A stretch of DNA of 64,000 nt, taken from Actinacidiphila yanglinensis (lineage in GTDB: Bacteria; Actinomycetota; Actinomycetes; Streptomycetales; Streptomycetaceae). Made by a program: the position numbers and the translations under genes. The stretch is taken from positions 372,001-436,000 of the forward strand of contig NZ_FNVU01000002.1 in assembly GCF_900107965.1 (NCBI RefSeq). The letters run 5' to 3'. Shown here piece by piece: positions 58,626 through 64,000 of the stretch. The stretch's first letter is position 1; each line of letters begins with the position of its first letter. Below the pieces are notes generated by a model. That model was given only the letters and a program-made list of their open reading frames with translations, had not been told where the DNA came from and did no database searches.

Positions 58626-59228
58626 ATGTCGCTGCGTCATGGCCTGCTCGGCCTGCTGGCGGAAGGGCCGGCGAGCGGCTACGACCTCACCCGCCGCTTC
58701 GAGGAGGGCCTGAACACGGTCTGGCCGGCCCAGCACCCGCAGATCTACTCGGAGTTGTCCAAGCTGGCGAAGGCCGGGCTGATCGAGGTCGACAGCCACG
58801 GGCCGCGCCGCCGCATCGCCTACCGGATCACCGACGAGGGCCTGGCGGAGGTCCGCCGCTGGCTCGCCGAGGTGGAGGTCGACCACAGCTTCCGGATGGA
58901 CACGCTGCTGCGGTCCTACTTCTTCTGGCTGATGGAGCCGGAGGACCTCAAGCGGCGTCTGGGCGAGGAACTCGCGTACTTCGAGCGGTTCGCGGGCGCG
59001 CTGCGGGAGCACGCGGGCTCCAAGGACCGCGGCGAGTGGGGCACCAGCGCCCGCACCCGCGCCCAGCGGGTCGGCATCGAGGCGGCGATCCGGGTCAACG
59101 AGGCACTGGCCGGCTGGGCCCGCTGGGCCCTGGAGGCGGACCTGATGTCCGACGAGAACTTCGGCAATGCGGCGGACCGGGACGCTTCGGCGGTGGGGAC
59201 GCAGGGAGAGGCCCCGGCCGGTCAGTGA
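58626..59228 (+). CDS. PadR-family transcriptional regulator
   Basis: 200 aa from ATG 58626 (GAGGAG 7 nt upstream). The winged helix (1-85) has 'LRHGLLGLLAEGPASGYDLTRRF', 'QIYSELSKLAKAGLIEV' and 'RRRIAYRITDEGLAEVRRWL', the standard PadR sequence order. The C-terminal Vir-like helical dimerisation domain (95-180) includes 'LLRSYFFWLMEPEDLKRRLGEE'. Members usually repress a divergent gene and are released by a small, often phenolic, ligand. Confidence 0.93.
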   Translation: MSLRHGLLGLLAEGPASGYDLTRRFEEGLNTVWPAQHPQIYSELSKLAKAGLIEVDSHGPRRRIAYRITDEGLAEVRRWLAEVEVDHSFRMDTLLRSYFFWLMEPEDLKRRLGEELAYFERFAGALREHAGSKDRGEWGTSARTRAQRVGIEAAIRVNEALAGWARWALEADLMSDENFGNAADRDASAVGTQGEAPAGQ

Positions 59229-59317
59229 CCGGCCGGCGCGGAGTATGACTGCCCCGGGAAGCGGGAAGTCGCACTAGGGTGGGCCGCAGGGCGACGGGCG
59301 AACGGCCGGGGGGCTCC

Positions 59318-60493
59318 GTGCGTGAGAACGGCAACGGCGGTGGCGAGAGCGCGGACGTGTACGTCATGACCGCCATCGACGTGGAGTTCAGGGCGGTGCT
59401 CGGCCAGCTCGCCGAGGGCACCGTGCGCCGACCGCGGGACCCGGAACTTCCCTACCGAATAGGGGAGTTCGCCTGCAGCGAGGCGGGCCGTGGGCCGCTG
59501 CGGGTGGCCGTGCACCTGGCCGGACCGGGCAACGAGGCGGCCGCGGTGGAGCTCCAGCGGGCTGTCGCCCGGCTGCGGCCCTCGGTGGTGCTGATGGTGG
59601 GTGTGGCCGGCGGCCGCAAGGACGTCGGCCTCGGCGACGTGGTGGCGGCGGAGAGCGTCTACGAGTACGAGCGCGGGCGCGACGAGGAGAGCCGGTTCGT
59701 GCCCCGGCCGCGCACCTGGTCGTCCAACTACCACCTGGTGCAACACGCGCGTGCTGTCGCCGCGTTCGACACCTGGCACCGGCGCATCGAGGCCGTGAGT
59801 CCGCAGGATGGGGACCCCTCCACGGCGCACCCGCCGTCCGCGCCGCGGGCGTTCGTCGGCGCGCTCGCCGCCGGCGGCAAGCTGGTGGCCCACGGGCGGT
59901 CGGCGACCGCGCAGTTGCTGGACCGCACGGCCAGCGACACGCTCGCCGTCGAGATGGAGGGGTCCGGCTTCCTGCGGGCGGCCTACGCCAACGAGGAGGT
60001 GCGGGCGCTGGTGGTGCGCGGCGTCTCCGATCTGCTCGGGGACAAGGACGGGGAGCACGACCGGTACTGGCAGCCGGTCGCCGCGCGGCATGCGGCGGCC
60101 TTCGCGTTCGAACTGCTCGCGCAGTATCCGCCGCCGCGGAGGCCCGGTTCTCCGGGGTGGCGGCGCCCCGTCGTCCCTTCAGCGCCCGCGCCGCCGTCCG
60201 CGCCGGCCGCCCCCGCTTCCCTGGGCGCCGCGGAACTCGCGCGGCTCGCGAGCCTGTTGCTCCAGGTGCCGGGGATCTCCTCGCCCGCTTCCTGGCAGTT
60301 GCTGCTCGACATGCTGCCCGAGATCGGGGCGACGGTGAGCCGGCACGGCACGGCGCGGCACGATGCGTTGGCGCTGCTGCGGGCCTGCGAGGCGATGGGG
60401 CGGTTCGGTGAGCTCTGCGATGCGCTCGATCTTCTCTGGCCCGGGTACTCCGTACTCACCCGATTCCGCGAGGGCGTTGCCGGCCGCCCCTGA
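59318..60493 (+). CDS. Nucleoside-phosphorylase/MTAN-like effector fused to an effector-associated domain
   Basis: 391 aa from GTG 59318 (GGGGGG upstream; ATG 59366 would begin at the domain edge). Residues 15-265 are a PNP/MTAN-fold: 'VYVMTAIDVEFRAVLGQL', 'VVLMVGVAGGRKDVGLGDVV', 'AVEMEGSGFLRAAY' and 'VVRGVSDLLGDKDG' with the catalytic Asp. The enzyme would cleave an N-glycosidic bond of a nucleoside or nucleotide. After a Pro/Ala linker (265-300), residues 302-385 are an all-helical module ('LARLASLLLQVPGIS', 'LLLDMLPEIGATVSRHG', 'LALLRACEAMGRFGELCDAL') resembling effector-associated domains (EAD) that couple effectors to VMAP/MoxR cores. The VMAP gene follows after 295 bp. Confidence 0.88.
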   Translation: MRENGNGGGESADVYVMTAIDVEFRAVLGQLAEGTVRRPRDPELPYRIGEFACSEAGRGPLRVAVHLAGPGNEAAAVELQRAVARLRPSVVLMVGVAGGRKDVGLGDVVAAESVYEYERGRDEESRFVPRPRTWSSNYHLVQHARAVAAFDTWHRRIEAVSPQDGDPSTAHPPSAPRAFVGALAAGGKLVAHGRSATAQLLDRTASDTLAVEMEGSGFLRAAYANEEVRALVVRGVSDLLGDKDGEHDRYWQPVAARHAAAFAFELLAQYPPPRRPGSPGWRRPVVPSAPAPPSAPAAPASLGAAELARLASLLLQVPGISSPASWQLLLDMLPEIGATVSRHGTARHDALALLRACEAMGRFGELCDALDLLWPGYSVLTRFREGVAGRP

Positions 60494-60569
60494 GTCCCGG
60501 GGTGCCCCTGACCCACCCGTCCGCCCCGTCCTGCCCGTCACGGGACCTTGCGGTCCGGCTGTGGTCGCC

Positions 60570-60707
60570 CGCGCCCCTTGGTGGTGACCCTCTTTTCGCG
60601 GAGAAGCCGCACAGACCCAGGGGCGCGGGGAACTGCGCGAACAGCCACGACGGGCAGGCAGCCGACGACGGATCGGCACCCACCCAAGGGGCGCGGGGAA
60701 CTGCGCG
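60570..60707. repeat. Streptomyces-type dispersed intergenic repeat, two copies
   Basis: GGGGCGCGGGGAACTGCGCG occurs at 60620-60639 and 60688-60707. CGCGCCCCTTGG (60570-60581) is the exact inverse of CCAAGGGGCGCG (60684-60695), so the region can fold into a long-range stem. Sequences of this kind recur between genes throughout Streptomyces genomes. They occupy most of the 295-bp gap 60494-60788, in which there is no gene, and separate the effector from the VMAP operon. Confidence 0.75.
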
Positions 60708-60788
60708 GGCAACCGGCCACCGGCAGGTGGTCCCTCGACCGGGCAGGACAAGGCACCCCGGGGGGTCCGGCCCCGCTAGAGTCTGCAC

Positions 60789-62468
60789 ATGCTTGCTGCG
60801 GGGCGGAGCGAGGGGTGGTGGATGGCCGGCTACGGGGGCGGTGAGGCGGGCCTGCTCGCCGAGCTGATCGCCGCGCTGGAGTCGACCCCCGCGCTGCGCA
60901 CCGCGGACACCCGCAAGGTCTTCCTGCGTCTGGCCGAGTTGGAGCTCAACGAGCCGACGGGGGTGCAGGACCACCCGGCCGCACGCTACTTCCACGTCGA
61001 ACTCGCGGTGGCCTGCCTGCGCAACCCGCGGATGATGGCGGCCGCCTCCGCCGCGCTCGCCACGCTGGACGAGGAGGGCACCGCCGAGGTCCGCAGGATC
61101 GCCGAGGAACTGCTCGCGCAGCCGGTGCTGCCGCCCGAACAGGAGTCGGTGTTACGCCAGTTGCTCAAGGGGCTGGTCACCCCGCGGCTGCCCCAGCTCT
61201 GCCAGGACGCGGCCGGTGAACTGCACGACCCGCCGGACCCGCCCCCCGACGACGCATGGAGCGCGTACGAGGCGCTGAGCGGCCTGAACGCGCGGGAGGA
61301 CCGGCTGCCGCCCTCGCTCGCGCTGGTGGAGTACCTGGCCGCCGAGGTCGCGTACGACCAGGCCATCGCGCTGCGGGCGTGGAACGACCGGCAGGCGGCC
61401 GCGCTCGGGCTGGTCTCGGAGATGGGCGTGCTGCGCCAGCGGGTGGTCTATGCGCCGCCGAAGTCCGCGCACGACGCGTACCTGGTGATACGGCTGCTGC
61501 CCAGGGAGAGCCCCGGCCGCTACGAACTCACCTCCTGGCGGCACTACGGCAGCGACGACCCGGCGAACTGGCAGCCCCGGCCGGGCCCCACCGCCGTGTG
61601 GACCCTCGCCGAGGCCGAACGCCAGGTGGAGCAACTGCTGTTCGAGGCGGAGGAGACGTGGGCGCGGGACGCCGACCAGATCCACGTGGAGTTCGCCCTG
61701 CTGACCGAGGACCTGAACCTGCCGGTCCAGGCGTGGCGTTACGAGCTCGACAGCGACACGCCGATGCCGCTGTGCGCCAAGTACCTGGTCGTGGTGCGCA
61801 GTCTGACCCGGGGCCGTACTGAGCGCTGGCACCGGCCGTGGCGGCAGCGCTGGCAACTGCTGCGGGAGAACCCGGCGCAGTGGCACAGCCTGATGGTCGG
61901 CGGCAGCGGTCCCGGCCATCCGCCGGTGGGGCGGCCGACCGCGCTGGAGGCGCGGCTGAACGCGGAGATGTCGGTGGGGGCGCTGGTCCTCAGCGGCCCG
62001 CCCGAGGAGAACGGCGACGGTGGCTTCGAACTCCAGGCGGCCCTGCGCAGCGGCGTCCCCGTCGTGCTGTGGCTGGGCCGGGACGAACTGCCGCCCGGGG
62101 ACGCCGGCGCGCGCGCCCCGGAGACCGCCGGACCGGCCGCGGACCCCGGTGCGGACCACGCCACGGAGAGCGGGTCCGGCCCCGGTGGCGCACATTCCCC
62201 TGTCGAGGCGGAGGAGCACTTCGAGCGGCTGCTTCGCGACCCTTTAAGGCTTCGTGAGGCCGTGAAAGAATTGAGACTCGAGGCCCAGTCGGACTTCTCG
62301 CGGGAACCCCGGGATCCATCGGGAGCCGCGGTGCCGCCGGGCCGTACGCATCACCGCGTCGGACACCGGGTGGTCCTGCTCTGGGACGACCCGACCCGGC
62401 CGGTCGAGACGCATGAGCCGCTGTCGGGTCCCGACCGGGGGGACCGGCGAAGGGTGGACGGCCAGTGA
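60789..62468 (+). CDS. VMAP (vWA-MoxR associated protein) with N-terminal effector-associated-like domain
   Basis: 559 aa from ATG 60789; ATG 60822 ('MAGYGGG') is an alternative. Residues 15-115 form a helical adaptor-like region ('LLAELIAALESTPALRTAD', 'YFHVELAVACLRNP') comparable to EADs. The middle is helical. From about residue 225 the C-terminal region matches VMAP-C proteins: 'DAYLVIRLLPRESPGRYEL', 'VEFALLTEDLNLPVQAWRY' and 'KYLVVVRSLTRGRTERWH', then 'SVGALVLSGPPEE' and 'SGVPVVLWLGRDEL'. VMAP is thought to link MoxR/vWA chaperone-like NTPases to an effector. Codon 61152-61154 is TTA (Leu), so bldA control is likely. GTGA couples it to the MoxR gene. Confidence 0.85.
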   Translation: MLAAGRSEGWWMAGYGGGEAGLLAELIAALESTPALRTADTRKVFLRLAELELNEPTGVQDHPAARYFHVELAVACLRNPRMMAAASAALATLDEEGTAEVRRIAEELLAQPVLPPEQESVLRQLLKGLVTPRLPQLCQDAAGELHDPPDPPPDDAWSAYEALSGLNAREDRLPPSLALVEYLAAEVAYDQAIALRAWNDRQAAALGLVSEMGVLRQRVVYAPPKSAHDAYLVIRLLPRESPGRYELTSWRHYGSDDPANWQPRPGPTAVWTLAEAERQVEQLLFEAEETWARDADQIHVEFALLTEDLNLPVQAWRYELDSDTPMPLCAKYLVVVRSLTRGRTERWHRPWRQRWQLLRENPAQWHSLMVGGSGPGHPPVGRPTALEARLNAEMSVGALVLSGPPEENGDGGFELQAALRSGVPVVLWLGRDELPPGDAGARAPETAGPAADPGADHATESGSGPGGAHSPVEAEEHFERLLRDPLRLREAVKELRLEAQSDFSREPRDPSGAAVPPGRTHHRVGHRVVLLWDDPTRPVETHEPLSGPDRGDRRRVDGQ

Positions 62469-63640
62469 CCGACGTGCAGCGCGCAGACACGGGCACCGCC
62501 GACTCGGGCCGGGCGCCCAGGCCCTGGTGGGTCTATCGGGGCACCGGGCTGCCCGCCCACGACGTCTCGCTCGACGAGGTGCTGCCGCCCGCGCCGCCCT
62601 GGCGGACCTTCGACGGCGTCAGCGCGCACCCGGACCTGGCCGACCGGCCGCGCGAGGACCGTACCGAGCCGGCGCCGCCGGACGAGGACCCGGCCGAGGT
62701 GCAGCGCAGGCTCGGCTCCTCGCTGAGCGCACTCGGCCGCAACACCGTCGAGGGCGACATGGTCAACGCGGCGCTGCTGCTGCGGCGTCCGCTGCTGGTC
62801 ACCGGCCGCCCCGGCACGGGCAAGTCGACGCTGGCCTACCGGATCAGCCGCGAACTCGGCCTCGGCCGGGTGCTGCGCTGGCCGATCACCAGCCACTCCA
62901 CGCTCCGCTCCGGGCTGTACGCGTACGACGCGGTCGGCCGGGTGCACGCCCTCGCCGAGCAGGACCGGGCGGAGGCGCGGGCAGCCGCCTCGGGGAATTC
63001 CGACGCCTCCGGCGCCTCCGACGGCGCGGCCGGTCCCGCGGACACCGCCACCGCCACGGACATCGGGAGCTTCCTCCAACTCGGGCCACTGGGAACCGCG
63101 CTGCTGCCCTACCGGCACCCGCGGGTGCTGCTCGTCGACGAGTTCGACAAGTCCGACATGGACTTCCCCAACGACCTGCTGGACGTGTTCGAGGCCGGCG
63201 AGTACGTGGTGCCCGAACTCGCCCGGCTGCGGCAGCGGTTGGTGGACGTGCAGACCGACGACCCCGGCGGCTCCGCATACGTGGCGGACGGCCGGGTGCG
63301 CTGCCGGGCGTTCCCGGTCGTGGTGATCACCAGCAACGGCGAGCGGGAGTTCCCGCCGGCGTTCCTGCGCCGCTGCCTGCACTTGCAGATGCCCGAGCCG
63401 GATCTCGACCGGCTCACCGACATCGTCACCGCGCACCTCGGCGCGGTGGCCGAGGAGCCGCGGCTGCGCGAGCTGATCCGCGGTTTCGCCGAGCGCAGTA
63501 CGCGTGAACGCGGCCTGGCCGCCGACCAGTTGCTCAACGCGCTGTACCTGGCCTCGTCCGGTGCGCACAGCGAGGGCGCCGAGTGGGAGGAGTTGCTGCA
63601 CGCGGTGTGGCGCCGCCTCGATGGCCCGGGATCGCCATGA
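62465..63640 (+). CDS. MoxR-type AAA+ ATPase of the VMAP system
   Basis: 391 aa from GTG 62465 (4-bp overlap). After an N-terminal extension of about 75 residues ('RPWWVYRGTGLPAHDVSLD'), the AAA+ domain has Walker A 'VTGRPGTGKSTLA' (112-124), Walker B 'VLLVDEFDKSD' (221-231), sensor 1 'VVVITSNGERE' (285-295) and the arginine finger region 'PPAFLRRCLHLQMPEPD'. A low-complexity insertion lies at 165-200. MoxR ATPases act as regulators or chaperones with vWA proteins; in VMAP operons they are taken to hold the effector in check or release it. It is coupled by ATGA to the next gene. Confidence 0.92.
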   Translation: MTDVQRADTGTADSGRAPRPWWVYRGTGLPAHDVSLDEVLPPAPPWRTFDGVSAHPDLADRPREDRTEPAPPDEDPAEVQRRLGSSLSALGRNTVEGDMVNAALLLRRPLLVTGRPGTGKSTLAYRISRELGLGRVLRWPITSHSTLRSGLYAYDAVGRVHALAEQDRAEARAAASGNSDASGASDGAAGPADTATATDIGSFLQLGPLGTALLPYRHPRVLLVDEFDKSDMDFPNDLLDVFEAGEYVVPELARLRQRLVDVQTDDPGGSAYVADGRVRCRAFPVVVITSNGEREFPPAFLRRCLHLQMPEPDLDRLTDIVTAHLGAVAEEPRLRELIRGFAERSTRERGLAADQLLNALYLASSGAHSEGAEWEELLHAVWRRLDGPGSP

Positions 63641-64000
63641 GACCCGGCAGTGACGCCGGGCCGCCGTTCCACGAGCCGCCCGGCGCCGAATGGTTCGAGA
63701 TCGCCGACGCGCTCTACCTGGCCGCGCACGGAGCCGGCGCGTCGCCCCAGCGGCACCCCGCACCGGGGCCGGGCCGCACGCCGTCCTCACCCGAGGTGCC
63801 GCAGCCGGCCGGCGGCCGGACGGCCGATCCCGGCGCGCCCGAACCCCGCGAGCCCGACCCGTCACAGGACGCGCCGGAGCCGGGGGCGCCGGCCGCCGGC
63901 GACCCGCCGGGCGGCGCCGAGGGGCGGGGCCCGGCCGGCGCGGCGCCGCGGCCCGCCGGCGACCCGGCCCGCGCACCCGAGCGGGAGGGCGGCGCCGGCC
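63637..64000 (+). CDS. SAV_2336-type protein, N-terminal part only (runs off the window)
   Basis: The first 121 codons from ATG 63637, open to the right edge. 'EWFEIADALYLAAHGAG' near the start resembles the N-terminal domain of SAV_2336-related proteins, which in Streptomyces stand directly after MoxR genes of such operons and may supply the vWA-like or third core component. The rest visible is Pro/Ala/Gly/Glu-rich linker. The domain that would settle its role is outside the window. Confidence 0.7.
   Translation, partial: MRPGSDAGPPFHEPPGAEWFEIADALYLAAHGAGASPQRHPAPGPGRTPSSPEVPQPAGGRTADPGAPEPREPDPSQDAPEPGAPAAGDPPGGAEGRGPAGAAPRPAGDPARAPEREGGAG

Noticed and set aside
60500..60790. Short ORFs between the nucleosidase and VMAP genes
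   Set aside because: They run through the dispersed repeat in several frames and give the same Phe-Pro-Ala-Pro-Leu-type spurious peptides seen wherever the repeat occurs.

Overview
The window is high-GC actinomycete DNA of Streptomycetaceae type (Streptomyces or a close relative such as Streptacidiphilus, Actinacidiphila or Kitasatospora). Signs are the strong GC third-position bias, frequent GTG/TTG starts, many ATGA/GTGA stop-start overlaps, two 'conservon' (cvn) operons, a sugar ABC importer without its own ATPase, secreted chitin-degrading enzymes and a rare TTA codon. No rRNA, tRNA, CRISPR array, insertion sequence or integrase was seen.

Layout. 0-3.9 kb: tail of cvn operon 1 (cvnA end, cvnB, cvnC, cvnD) plus an FAD monooxygenase-like gene. 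3.9-10.3 kb: NlpC/P60 hydrolase, GH18 chitinase with a chitin-type operator pair, TetR regulator and two membrane or surface proteins. 10.6-12.8 kb: two divergent diiron-protein genes. 12.9-18.2 kb: envelope genes (CapA-like protein, NodB deacetylase, class B PBP plus SEDS polymerase). 18.4-24.4 kb: pentapeptide-repeat protein, a LuxR-type regulator with a small secreted peptide, a Gfo/Idh/MocA oxidoreductase, a membrane protein and a GH75 chitosanase broken by an in-frame TGA. 24.7-27.9 kb: sugar ABC importer. 28-36 kb: amidotransferase, polysaccharide pyruvyl transferase-like protein, a two-component system facing an ABC-2 exporter operon. 36.3-38.9 kb: OpuC/ProU-type osmoprotectant importer lacking its binding protein. 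39-41.6 kb: frameshifted Uma2 gene, then an ECF sigma factor and its CU044_5270-type partner. 41.6-45.1 kb: DinB, methyltransferase, VOC and a ribbon-helix-helix microgene, then an acyltransferase. 45.2-49.6 kb: complete cvn operon 2. 49.9-53.6 kb: orphan osmoprotectant-type lipoprotein, an aromatic ammonia-lyase-like protein without a normal MIO triad, and a mycothiol-dependent-type enzyme. 53.9-59.2 kb: large secreted GH3 glycosidase, and an SDR/PadR divergent pair.

59.3-64.0 kb (open at the right edge) is the most interesting part. A nucleoside-phosphorylase/MTAN-like enzyme with a C-terminal effector-associated domain is followed by a VMAP-type protein, a MoxR AAA+ ATPase and the start of a SAV_2336-type protein. 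The last three are coupled by 4-bp overlaps. This matches the architecture of the NTPase-regulated conflict (defence or self-killing) systems built on MoxR-vWA-VMAP cores, with a nucleotide-cleaving effector. The VMAP gene carries a TTA codon, so translation may depend on the developmental bldA tRNA.
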